64,000 bases of DNA from Euryodendron excelsum (Eukaryota > Streptophyta > Magnoliopsida > Ericales > Pentaphylacaceae): contig CM065380.1 of NCBI GenBank assembly GCA_033060915.1, positions 42,503,001 through 42,567,000 of the forward strand. Reading direction: 5' to 3'. The position numbers were made by a program, and so were the translations under genes. Below, one piece after another: positions 33,601-45,002 of this stretch (position 1 is the first letter of the stretch; every line of letters starts with the position of its first letter). Under the pieces are notes generated by a model. That model ran no database searches. It worked only from the letters and a program-made list of their open reading frames with translations, and was not told where the DNA came from.

Positions 33601-35157
33601 TTCTTAAGATCATCCCTCCTATATTGAGTTAGAATACCTGCTGATTCTAGTTGTTGCAATATTTCTAAATCAGATAACATTTTAGGTTTCCTTTCCACTT
33701 CTCGAGCGCCATCAAAAGATACTCTATCCCTTCGGAATTTGTGACCATCAGGTAAGAACCGACAATGTCCCATGTAGCAATACTTTTTCCCATGCTTCAA
33801 TCTCTTGGATTTAGTCTTTGTATTGTAACAAGGACAAGCAAATTCACCTTTCGTACTCCATCCTGATAACATCGCATGTCCTGGAAAGTCACTAATTGTC
33901 CACAGTAAACATGCGTGCAACTGAAACAATTGCTTCGTTGATGCATCAAATGTTGGTACACCGTCATTCCACAATTCTTTCAACTCCTCAATTAGTGGCT
34001 ATATATACACATCAATCTTGTCACCGGGGGATTTTAGGCCATCGATAAGCACAGAGAGAATAAAAAATGGTTGTTTCATGCACATCTAAGGTGGTAGATT
34101 ATAAGGAGTCAACGCTACTGGCCAAGTGCTATGGACTATGTTCATTGACCTGAATGGGTTTAATCCATCTGATGCTAGCCCAAGCCTTACATTACGATTA
34201 TCAGTGGCAAAGTTTGGGGTTCTGAAGGTCGAAATGTTTCCACACCTGCGAGTCAGCAGGATGCCTTAATCTCCCATCATTTACCCGTTCCTCTGCATGC
34301 CATCTCATTGACTTGGACGTTTTGGATGGCATAAACAATCTCTGTAACCTTGGCTTCAGAGGAAAATACCTCATCCGTTTTCCTAGCTTCTTTTTCTTAT
34401 CTCGGGATATGGTAGTACCATCACATTCTCTTTTCCATCTAGAACTATTGCATATGGCACATTTATCAAGATTGGCATCTTCATTTCTGAATAACATACA
34501 GCTGTTAGGGCATGCATCCCAAGTCTTATAAGTGAACCCTAAATTATCAGTTATCTTTTGAGCTTCATAGTATTTCTTTGGAAGATTCACACCCTCAACG
34601 AAAGCCTCTCTCAACAAATCTAGCAACATATTTGTGGACTTATCCGTCCAATGATTAAGTACTTTCATATGTAGAAGTCGAACGATGAACGAAAATTTCG
34701 TAAATTTCGTACACCCCGGATACAATTCAGTTTGTGCAACTTCCAAGAGTTTGAAAAAATTTATCATTTCTACATTTGCCCCTGTCCGGCCCTCCTCAGT
34801 GTCAACAGTTATATCTACATTTGGAATAGCCTAATGTACCATTCCAATCATATCATCTATAGACTCAATCCCAATGTTTGGATCCACTAACATGTCAGTT
34901 GCTTGTTGATGCTGCAAAGGATGCTGGGCTTCCCCATGATGTGTCCAATTTTTGTAGTTCCTTTGCATTCTGTTGTTGAGAAGATGGTCATACACAACCT
35001 CTCGTGAATTATGGTAACAATTGCAACAAGTCCTACAAGCACACCATCTCACAGAACCTTCAACCTTATCTTTGTATGCAAATGCAAGGAATTGTTGAAT
35101 CCCATCTAGATATTCCCTGGATAACCTCTCACCAGAATCAATCCAACTCCTATCCAT
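33600..35157 (-). pseudogene. CACTA TNP2-like transposase, N-terminal half
   Basis: Starts at MDRSWIDSGERLSREYLDGI (35157) with the transposase-associated domain, including a Cys/His motif RWCACRTCCNCYHNS and a WTHHGE block. One stop at 34833-34831 interrupts the same frame, which continues through ELYPGCTKFTKFSFIVRLLH and the CPNSC...CAICNSSRW zinc motif to 34201. A frameshift near 34210 leads to NVRLGLASDGLNPFRSMN, two more stops (near 34088 and 33998) and ELWNDGVPTFDASTKQLFQL up to about 33600. The family (Transposase_21) normally goes on for several hundred residues with the rest of the catalytic domain; that part is missing. No active transposase can come from this copy. Confidence 0.85.
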
Positions 35158-35202
35158 AGTGTTGTACATGCCCATATTGACAAAGTTACTTATCCACCAC
35201 AA

Positions 35203-38200
35203 TAAAAAAAAAAAAAATTATATGCCCATGCATCGTGAAACCTATCCATCCAACTCCTTTCTACAAGGTAGGTGGCCATATCCCATTCAGGAATGCACAA
35301 CCTATATAGCATAAAGCAACTCAAACCACTTCGTCCATCTTTAAGAAAAATTCGGCAGCATCTCCTCACAGTTCTCCATGTACACGACGTAGACGAAGTG
35401 TATTGTTATACACATACATCTAGTAAGCACACAGAGAACAACAGGATATGCCGCACAAAATATATCTCAAAGATGAACAATATCAAGTGATAAGCCACTA
35501 ACTGCCATATAGATTTATGCATTCCCAAACTATCCGAAACTGAACAATTCGAGAACCACCTCATCATAGCCGAATCCACCAACTCCGATAAGGATTCTTG
35601 AACGGGTCTAAGATTATATGCTTATACTTCAACTAACTCATGCATGGATGAGTTAATCAAAATATATATGCATGCATGCAACAAACTATCATAAACAATA
35701 TTAAGCACATTAAAAACATTTCTTCTACTCATCTAGTAGAAGAAATAATAAATTACGCTTTCTATTTCTTTTTTAATCTTTGAAAGGTTAATGATATTAT
35801 TAATTATCACGTGTACCCTACCGTTTTTACGACAAAGCAATACAAGATAATACCTACCTAAATGTAATCAGGGCCAGCTCAAGACAATTTGAGGCCTAAA
35901 GCAACAATTGAAAATGAGGCCTCTGTTTTACAAGTTTTAATACTGTTAGAAATTTTTTGTATACTTTTTCTAAATTAGTGTTTTTTTTTCCTTTTTGTTG
36001 GTTGTTTGAAGGCTGTTTGGATCTCAATTGGTTTCCTTAATTCTTTTATTTTCCATACCAACTTAGATGTGGCCCACACTAATTGTTAGCAAAATGAAAC
36101 CAGACCCACTTGAATGAGGTAGGTGTTAGATTTTATCATGTTCTAATAATTTTGAAGACTATGAACTCTTGTCCTTGAATCTTCCATAAAATATTTTACA
36201 ATATTATTCATAAATGTGGCACAAGAATCTAATAAGCCAGAGAGTAAGGGAGCTCTTTACTGAAGTGATGGGAGCAACAAAGATGAGACTGCCAAAAAAA
36301 TTTACCAAATTTTGTGATCTTCAAACTACACTACAATATAACTTTATATTTAGCAATGATATATTTACTATTATAATAATGTGTAAAGCTTTAACAGGTT
36401 AAAGTAGTTAACCTAGAGGAAGATGAAGATAGCTGGAAATGAGGAAAAAACTTGCTCCCAGGGAGGAGGAAATAGTGGGGAGGAGGAGAAAGAACAATAG
36501 AGCAAAGAGAAGAAAGAGGAGGGGACAAGGAGGGGGTTGCCTGCGTATTTAACGAGGCAAAAAATGCAATTGGTAATTGCGTTTTTTTTACAAATACAAT
36601 TACCAATTGTGTTTTTCTCAGGTATTTGCACAAATCAATAAAATGCAATCTTACATTGCATTTTACGACACAATGAAAATAAGGTTTCCCAAATTTATAT
36701 TTGGGAAATAAGTTTATAATTTTGCATTATTTTGGTAAAAAAAACCACACTCGTCAAAATTTAAAACTTTCTTAAGGTTCTAACCTAAGAAAATATAAAA
36801 TTTTTTATACAGTACACTTTGGGTCCTACCTATTTTTCTTGTACGTCGTAACCCAATAAAATCAACAGTCAGTGTGGCTTTTAATATGTACCAATCCAGC
36901 AAAAGAAAAACAAATCTAGTGGTTAGTCATCTCTATTTTAAATTGTGAAAGGTGATGTTTTATTATATTAGCAATATTAATTTGTTGCAAATGGAGAGAC
37001 TTTTAAAGAAAAAAACATGTGTCAAAATTTGATAGAGATGATGACTATTGAAAATAAAAGTATACAAACATTAATTAGAATATATATATACAAGGCTAAT
37101 TACTATATAAATAAGTTTTTTTTTCCTATAGGGTGTTCAAGTTTTTTGATTGACTATTTTCTTAGTTAAAATTGACTCCATGAACACATTTATCTACATA
37201 AAAAGGGAAATAGTAGCGAAATGTAGCCAAAAATCAATTACCTGATTTTCGAGAATTGAATAAACTTTAAGTTTCACTTAATAACAATTCACTTGAAATG
37301 TACAAAGAAACAAATTAATTTTTTTTTCTTGTTTTGCTAAGATTTAATAGAGCTAGTTTTATTTTTCACGTAGAAATTTAGTTTTACATCATAATATATT
37401 CCTTATACTTGAATTCAAAAATATGTGTAAAAAAATATAAAATATAATTAATAGGTAAAATTTCATGTTTCAAATTTTGACACCTCAAAATAAATCTGGA
37501 TTCATCTCTAAAAATAACAAAATAGATGTTTAACACAAATTTCTCTATGAGTAGGTGTTCTAAAAGCTCATATGGAGTAGTTATAACAATTCACTTGAAA
37601 TGTTCTAAAACCACTAACTAAAAAACAACTAAACAACCGAACCAACTATCTACAGCCATCTACAAAAACCAAAACACGACATCACTAAGCATAAAACGAA
37701 ACCCTAACAATATGAAAACCAAAGCACGACATCACTAATGGACCGAAACCAGAAGAGATAAGCCATCCTCCAGTGGACCAACTTCAAGGGTTAAGAGTAT
37801 TGTATTGACTCCAACCCTTCATGGGTATGTTCATTTTTAGTTTTATTTCGAACCTATATCTCCAATCACTAATTGATTTGTCTTTTGATCAATATATCTA
37901 AATTTGCTCATCTCCATCACTTAGCATTTGAAAACAGGGGAGGCTATAGCACTAGGCTTCCAGCACTACCTCTTGGCATTAGGGACTGCTATTATGATTC
38001 CCACATTTCTTATTCCTTTGATGGGTGGAAGTAAGGGGTAGACATATATAACAGAGGAGGATGTGCAGAAGCAAAATTGGAACTTTCTATTTTTTTTTCC
38101 TTTTTTGTTTTCCTTTTAATTGACCATTCAGTTTTGATACTCCATTCATTCATTCTGTGATAATTTTGTGGAATAGAAAGTTTTCAATTTGTTCTTCATA

Positions 38201-38699
38201 GAAGCTAATGCTTGATGGATAATGATCATCACACCAAAAAAAATGTATAAGCCAGTATATATATGTATATGTATGTATGTCTGTATATTTATTTGTTAAT
38301 GCGCAGAACCGAGCCTCTCGTGAAAGCCACTGATCAGAAAAAAACTTTACACTTAAAACAGAGCAACTCACCTCCTTTATCTTCTCTATCTGTTTCTCTC
38401 TGTGACTTGGTACGTAGATGGCGGCGATGGCGGTGACGGAGGGGATGGTGCCAGGGGAGAACGACGATGGTGCTGCTGGAGAACAGCAGTAGTGGCGATG
38501 GCGCTGGAGGTTGAAGGTGGAGATGCCGGTGGAGGCTGAAGATGGTGATAGTGGTGGCCTAGTTCGAGTGAGATACTGCATGAGATAGAGAGAAATGCGG
38601 TGCCTAGGGTTTTTGATCAAGAGAGAGTGAAAATGGGGGGAAAAGAAAAGAGCAGGAGGGGAAATTTTGAGGCCCAACTGAAACTACATCGTTTCATTT
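35203..38699 (-). other. CACTA 5' non-coding region
   Basis: About 3.5 kb of A/T-rich sequence between the transposase start and the right terminus, with no convincing protein. About 38390-38680, read on the minus strand, is a C/T-rich leader-like stretch and could be an untranslated exon. Inverted repeats lie at 36567-36665. A 16-bp word shared with the satellite (TTTGAAGGCTGTTTGG, 36005-36020) occurs once. Confidence 0.5.
36567..36665. repeat. Two short perfect inverted repeats
   Basis: CAATTGGTAATTG at 36567-36579 pairs with CAATTACCAATTG at 36597-36609 (13-bp stem). TAAAATGCAAT at 36639-36649 pairs with ATTGCATTTTA at 36655-36665 (11-bp stem, 5-base loop). This may be a small decayed insertion. 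Confidence 0.55.
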
Positions 38700-38915
38700 A
38701 ACATTTGTGACGGCAGACTACTGTCACAAAAAAGGCCATCGCAAAAGACATCTATTTGCTACAGGTTCTTTGTAGTTGCAAAAATGACGTCGCAAAAGTG
38801 AGTTTTTGTGACGGCATTTGTGACGGCTATTTTCCCGTCATAAATAGTGGTATTTGTGATGGGAAAGCAGCTGTCGCAAATACTCCCGTCACAAAAACCT
38901 CAGTTTTTAGTAGTG
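38700..38915 (-). repeat. CACTA terminal inverted repeat and subterminal repeats
   Basis: The terminus CACTACTAAAAACTG reads leftwards from 38915. Inside it, TTTGTGACGG-like decamers and variants such as TTTGCGAC recur in both orientations at about 38703-38900. Such subterminal arrays are the binding sites of the second CACTA protein. Confidence 0.8.
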
Positions 38916-40082
38916 TAAAGGGGGAGATTGGATTTGGTTTCCTCAAGAGAAGATTAGATTTTGCATGGATTTGGTAGGTGAAGTTTTAGAAACCCCAGAT
39001 TTGGAAGACTATAGTTTTGACATAGAAAATGGATTTTGGGAACCTATGATTTAAATGTAAAGAAGGAGATTTTGGAAACCTAGGTTTTAAGGCAAGATTG
39101 AAAACCATATTTTTGGAAAGAAAAATTAGGGTTTCCGAATTGTTGGCTCTAAGGCTTAACTTATGCTCTAAGAAAAGAGATTTTTGGAAAGTGAGCTTTT
39201 AGAAAGGAACATTTTTGGAAGGAAATTCTAGAGAGTAGTTTCTAGAAGGTGAGTTTTGAAGAGAGAGCTATTGAAAAGATTTTTGGAAAGAGATTGTTGG
39301 AAAGAGTTTTTAGCAAAGAGATTTATGGAGCATTTTTAGAAAGTGAATTGTGAGGAGTGTTTTAGAAAGTTTAAAAAGAAGTTTTGAGAAATAGATTTTT
39401 GGAGGGAGTTTTTGAAAACAATTTTGGAAAGAAGATTGGAGAGAGTTTTTAGAAAGTATGTAAAATATCTCACTTTCCTAAAACGATTATAACCATAAAA
39501 AGGTTAGAACCACTTTAGGATAGTGGTTTTGAAAACAATGACTTTGAAAATATGAACCACATTGGTCACTTTAAATATAACACTTTCCTAAAGCAACCCT
39601 AACCATGAAAACGCTAGAATCACCCTAGGATTGTGATTTTGAAAACAAGTTTTGAAAAAGAAGGTTTTGATGCAAGTTTTAAAACAATATTAATACAAGT
39701 TTTGAAAACAAGTTTGAAAATGAATTTTAAAAGAATGTAAGTTCATGATATGCTCAATGCAAGTTGGGGTTGTGAACATACAAGGTTAAAAGCTTCACCA
39801 CATAATCAAGGCGGCCGAACTCACGTGGTCTTCGGTTAGACTAAAAGAAAGCCCCCGATACGGTGACCCTCCAATAGCCTAATCTTACACATGGACCGGG
39901 AAATCCCTTGTTTCAAGCATGCAAGAAAGGAGGGGAAGAAAATGGGAGATTAAAATAGAAGAAAACCCAAGTGGGTTAAGAGAGAGAAGAGAGGGGAAAG
40001 ATGCGTAAACTTAAAGAGAAAGCCTACCTTGTGTCTTGTGTATTTTACTTTGCTTTGTGCGCTTTTTTTTTCTTGCTTTGCT

Positions 40083-41372
40083 TCGGTCTTCGCTTCAGTT
40101 TTCGTCTTGATCTTCAAGAGCTTGTCTTCGGTCTTCAAAACTTCGTAGTTGCAGCAATTCAAGTCTTCAATAGAGGCTTTAGAGGCTAGTGTATGAGTGT
40201 ATAAGAGTGTGTATAAGTGTATAGGAGGCTAGGGTTTGTGTATGAAGGCTAGGGTTTGGAAAACCTAAAGAGACTAGGGTTTTGGGTTGCTACGAGCTTT
40301 ATGTATCGAAAAATAGGATTTTCAGACTGAGCTTGTGGACCCCTTTCACGCTAGAGGAGGCTCTGTATTTATAGGGAGAAGAATGACCTGGCGCCTGTTG
40401 TAGTGGCACTAGGCCAAATATTGGCTTGGCACCACTACTAGTGGTGACAACCACTTAGGAAAGTTTTAAGTTCGGCAAACAATGTATCTTCAGAAGATTT
40501 GGGCGCTTGTACTAGTGACTACCATGCAATTTTTAGCCTGGCTTTACTAGGAGTGGCTCCGAAAGATCCAAAAAAGATTTAAGGGACCGGGAATGGCCCA
40601 GAAAGCCGGAAAGGGACAGGAACCCTCAGAATAGGGTCCTGAAAGTATTTGACTTGAAAAAAGAAGACAAGAATTGTCGAAAGGATTGACCAGGCCATTA
40701 GGGGCAAAACGGTCAATTGAGCCAAAAAGCTGCCGGGACGGACTCAGAATGTCCCGAAAGAAGACTCGAGATTTGGAGACATTATTTAGAATGTTTCCAA
40801 AGGTTACCGGTTTGATACCCAGAGCCAGTGTGATTGGAAAAGGCAATCAGCCCACCAAGGGCAAAACGGTCACTTCGCACCAGGTTTACCGGAACTGACT
40901 TGGAATGATTTGGAAAGGTAATGAAAGGTTGAGAATACTATAGGAATCATTCTCAGGAGGTTACCGGTTTGATACCCAAAGCCGGTATGGTCACCGAGGT
41001 GCTTGGATGCCTAGAGGCAAAATGGTCATCTTGACCGAAAAGTCTCGAAATTGGCCTGAAACTAACTAGAAGGCACCTAATCATGCAGAATTGCTTTTAA
41101 AAAAATCTTGGAAGGGTGAATTTACCATTCTGAGGACTTAGATATTTTCTCGAGAAACGTGTCAAAAATGGCCCTAGGGGCAGTTTGGTCATTTTTCACC
41201 GAAGTGGCTTAGCAGGCACCGGTGTTGACCTAGGTTTTGAGTATTTCTGCCACTCTGGCGACGGTCGCGTGATATAGGGATTTGTTGGCAATTCTCTATA
41301 TCGACCTGTTTGCCAGTATTTCTGCTACTCTGACGGTTGTGATGTTTACAAGTACTTTCACTACTCTGACGG
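40083..41372 (-). repeat. L2 duplicated promoter module, downstream copy
   Basis: Tandem partner of 41373-42690. Both arms contain, in minus-strand order, 157-bp-type units, GGCGCC palindromes, a TATA box (here 40366-40373) and the leader start with CTAGCCT-like words. Confidence 0.7.
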
Positions 41373-42690
41373 TCTTCGATCTTCGTCTTGATCTTCATCT
41401 TTAATCTTCAAGAGTTGTCTTTAAACTTTAGATTGCAGCTCTTGAAGTCTTCAAAGGAGGGTTGAAGGCTAGTGTATGAGTGTATGGGGGTGTGTATGAG
41501 TGTATAGAAGGTTAGGGTTTAGTGTATGGCGGCTAGGGTTTGGAAAATCTAAAAAGCTAGGGTTTAGAAAGTGCACGAGCTCTGTATATCAAAATATATG
41601 ATTTTTAGACTGAGTTTGCAGACCTCTTTCACGCTGGAAGAGACATTGTATTTATAGAGGTTAGACAAACCTGGCACCTATTGCAGTGGCGCTAGGGCAA
41701 AATTACTCTTGGCGCCACTAGGAGTGGCGCCAGCCAGTTAGAAAAGTTTGTCAATCAGCAAGCAACGTATCTTTGACTAGATTTGGGCGCCTGTACTAGT
41801 GACTACCATGTAATTTTTAGTCTGGCTTCACTAAGGGTGACTCCAGAAAGTCTGGGAAGGAGTTTGGAAGACCGGGAATGACTCGGAAGGCCGGAAAAGA
41901 GCAAGAACACTTAGAATAGTGTCCCGAAGGTATTTGACTTGAAAAATGAGGACAAGATGTGTCGGAAGGGTTGACCGGGCCTTTAGGGGCAAAACGGTCA
42001 ATCGGATCGGGAAGCTGCCGGGACGGACTTGGACTGTCCCGGAAGAAGACTTAGGATTTGGAAACATTATTTAGAATGTTCGCAAAGGTTTTCGGTTTGA
42101 TACCAGAGCCGGTGTGGTCAGAAAAGGAGACCGGCCTACTAGGGGCAAAACGGTCATTTTGCTCTGGGTTTGCCAGAACTGACTCGGAATGATCCGAAAG
42201 GACAAAGAAAGGTTGAGGACACAATAAAAAATATTCTCGGGAAGTTATCGGTTTGAAACCCAGAGCTGGTGTGGTCGGAAAAGGAGACTGGCCCACCAGG
42301 GGCAAAACGGTCATTATGTATCGGGTTTGCCGAAATTGACTCGGAATGATCCGAAAAGGTAGAGGAAGGTTGAGAATACTATAAGAAGTAATCTCAGAAG
42401 GTTACCAGTTTGATACCCAGAGCCGGTGTGGTTCCCGGGGCGTTCAGATGCCTAGGGGCAAAATGGTCATCTTGATCGGAAAGTCTCAGAAAAGGCCCAA
42501 TGGGCAGTTTGGTCATTTTTCACCGAGGTGGGCTAGCAGGCACTGGTGTTGACCTGGGTTTTGAGTGTTTCCGCCACTCTGACGGTGGTTGTCTTGACAC
42601 AGGGGTTTGTTGGCAATTCCCTATGTTGACATGTTTACGAGTATTTCCGCTACTCAAACGGTTGTGATGTTTGCGAGTATTTCCGCTACT
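41373..42690 (-). repeat. L2 duplicated promoter module, upstream copy
   Basis: Second arm, with a TATA box at 41649-41656 and palindromes near 41670-41735. The arms meet near 41372, where the TACTC-type U3 sequence runs into the CTTCGTCTTGATCTTC leader sequence. Confidence 0.7.
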
Positions 42691-42697
42691 CAGATCG

Positions 42698-43312
42698 TCT
42701 CGAGGAATAAACTGCCTCGAGAGAGGGATTGGAAAGGGGTCTTATCGTCTCTGGGAAGACGTGCCTGATGTGGAACCGTCTCGAGGAATAAACTGTCTCG
42801 AGAAAGGGATTGGAAAGGGGACTTACCGTCTTCGAAAAAATGTGCCTGATTTGAAACCGTCTCGAGGAATAAACTGTCTCGAGAGAGGGATTGGAAAGGG
42901 AACTTATCGTTTCGAAAAAGACGTACCTGATGTGGAACCGTCTCAAAAAATAAACTGTCTTGAGAGAGGGATTGGAAGGAGGACTTATCATCTCCGAAAA
43001 GACGTGCCTGATGTGGAACCGTCTCGAGGAATAAACTGTCTCGAGAGAGGGATTGGAAATGGGACTTATCGTCTCCGAAAAGACGTGCCTAATGTGGAAC
43101 CGTTTTGAGGAATAAACTGTCTCGAGAGAGGGATTGGAAATGGGACTTATCGTCTCCAAAAAGACATGCCTGATTTGGAACCATCTAGAGGAATAAACTG
43201 TCTCGAGAGAGGGATTGGAAAGGGGACTTATCGTCTCCAAAAAGACATGCCTGATTTGGAACCGTCTAGAGGAATAAACTGTCTCGAGAGAGGGATTGGA
43301 AAGGGAATTGGA
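42698..43312 (-). repeat. 81-bp tandem repeats in L2 (about 7.5 copies)
   Basis: Same unit as 14063-14432, read on the minus strand. Long open frames on both strands follow from the 81-bp period. Confidence 0.85.
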
Positions 43313-43499
43313 AAAGACAATGCCCCTAAGGGCATTTTGGTCATTTTGCCTCTATTTGGGCCTAGCGGGCCCGCGAAGTGATGAACAGACGGGATTTAGA
43401 CTTAGATAGTCGGCTTCGATTGGAATACGCCCACAATGACTTGAACACAAGTCTGGACGGAGTATAGACTGTCGAGCGGTAAAAAATGGGGTGATTACA

Positions 43500-43603
43500 C
43501 TAGTTTCACTCATTCTTCTAGGAGGGTGAGTTCTAACGAGAGAGTACAACATTTTTCCCGCTTGTGTGTATATTCCTCGAGTGCGAAAAATCTAGGCGCT
43601 ACA
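43500..43603 (+). repeat. E2 5' LTR remnant (last 104 bp)
   Basis: Matches the end of the E1 LTR (CACTCATTCTTCT ... CCTCGAGTGCGAAAAAT) and ends with ACA before the primer site. It starts CTAGT directly at the end of L2, the likely insertion target. Confidence 0.8.
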
Positions 43604-43605
43604 GC

Positions 43606-43623
43606 TGGTGACTCTATTGGGGA
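43606..43623 (+). promoter_or_regulatory. E2 primer binding site, mutated
   Basis: TGGTGACTCTATTGGGGA, equivalent to the E1 site with three changes, all C-to-T or G-to-A. Confidence 0.75.
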
Positions 43624-45002
43624 CACTTAGAGGGTTAGGTCGTAGTCATGTCTCTTTACCCTTCACCCATGTAGAGTCTTCAATTAACTTGGTTCAATCC
43701 TATTCACTTTAAATTTTCAAACAAAATTTTCAAAATTGTTTTCAAAAAGAAAAATGCATGCATATTATCTTGTATTAAGTTTGCCATCCACATACTAACT
43801 CTTGCATCTTTTGTTTTGTAAGTACAAATTTTGTTTAAATTTTATTAATTGCTATGCATGAATGTGATGAACAAGATGAATGGGAGTTATTGAGCTCTTT
43901 CCTCCACTTTTAAAAATCACACACACACTGCATGTGCACCTACATTCTGCATACTTGCATTTTACCTTGATATGTCCTTTCTAGTTAGAAAGGAAGAATG
44001 GTATATTGGTTGTGGGCAAGATGCTGTGTCAGTTTCTTCGCCTACGGCCTCTTGATGGTTCTCCCGCTCGGATCACCAACCAATCATGGCACCACCTCGG
44101 GGAGTGGGCCTAGGTTTGAAGATCCGGGGAGTGAGCTCTCAACCTCATATTCATATAGACATCATGTATAGCCGAACCTCTGCTGGATCACGGAGGAAAG
44201 GACGACTGCTCTTACTTTCATTTGTACCTGTCTATTCCTGTTGTTATAATGCTTGTATTCTTACTATTATAATGATTGTCTAACTACTTATGCATGCACG
44301 TTTATTTTGCTATTGCATTCTCTCTCCTTGTACTCTTTACATACCCATGTTCATGCATTCAATATTCTATGTCAAGACAAGAGTTCCAAGTAACTCAAGT
44401 CACTGCATTTTTATACATATGATCAACCCATTGAGAGTGACACCCAGTTCACTCTCCTTTGCATTAAATCTACCCAAACCCTGAGGGTTCCCACGTAACC
44501 CTAAGGGACTCATGGCATGCATACCAATCCATTCCATAAGAGGGGCCCCAATCCCTCTATGCTCTTGGAGATAGGATTGCCATGAAGACAAGGGGCAACC
44601 AATCAACAAGGTCTCTTAACGACCTCTTCAACATCAAATCCAGGGAAGACGAATCCGAAGACTCAAGAGTAGTTTAGGGTTTTTCTTTGTAAAAGTAGAT
44701 AGGTGGAAGTCCAAAGAAAATGTTCCCCCTCCCCCTATTAAAATGTATTTCAATTCTTTTGTATCTTAAACCCAAAATTTAATGTACTTCTTTAATTTTA
44801 TGAATGAATGCTTGGATGGCTGAAGGTTCCTACTTGACGGTAAGGTATTTGCATATAGGGGCAAGTCCCCTATCTCTAAAAGTGGGCCAATACATCATGA
44901 TTAGTTTCCCTCCTAAGGAGGGGCACCCTAGGGCATGCATTGCATAGAATTCTCCAAGAACCGAACTCTAATTTGTAACTGTTGTCGTCATTGTTATAGG
45001 TA
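43624..45002 (+). other. E2 leader without gag capsid
   Basis: Non-coding and similar to 2789-4208. A block of about 40 bp present in E1 near 3300-3340 is missing here. Confidence 0.65.

Larger units (their letters stand above)
32277..38915 (-). mobile_element. CACTA (En/Spm) DNA transposon remnant
   Basis: A minus-strand element. Its 5' terminus is CACTACTAAAAACTG, read from 38915 leftwards, followed by subterminal repeats and, further in, a TNP2-like transposase and a second-gene remnant. The last exon ends at 32295. No opposite terminus is seen between there and the satellite, so the left boundary given is only where coding ends; the element may run on through the satellite and past the window. 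TAA at 38916-38918 could be the 3-bp target duplication. Confidence 0.82.
38916..43499 (-). repeat. L2: minus-strand LTR of the E1/E3 family, truncated
   Basis: It begins on the minus strand at TGTAATCACCCC (43499) and follows the U3 plan of the E1 LTR, but stops at a point equal to about base 3240 of the 5187-bp LTR, where the CACTA terminus cuts it. No polypurine tract precedes the TG end; instead the flank (43500 on) is the tail of the E2 5' LTR. It is therefore a 5' or solo LTR that landed in E2. It is longer than expected because one module of about 1.3 kb is duplicated. Confidence 0.8.

Noticed and set aside
35869..36010. CAGGGCCAGCTC... resembling the end of a plant hAT-type element
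   Set aside because: No matching inverted end or 8-bp target duplication was found nearby.
36005..36020. 16-bp word shared with the satellite inside the CACTA leader
   Set aside because: A single short match is too weak to claim a satellite remnant there.
38150..38677. A 175-aa minus-strand frame near the CACTA terminus
   Set aside because: Ser/Pro/His-rich, without domain pattern; better explained as untranslated leader of the transposon.
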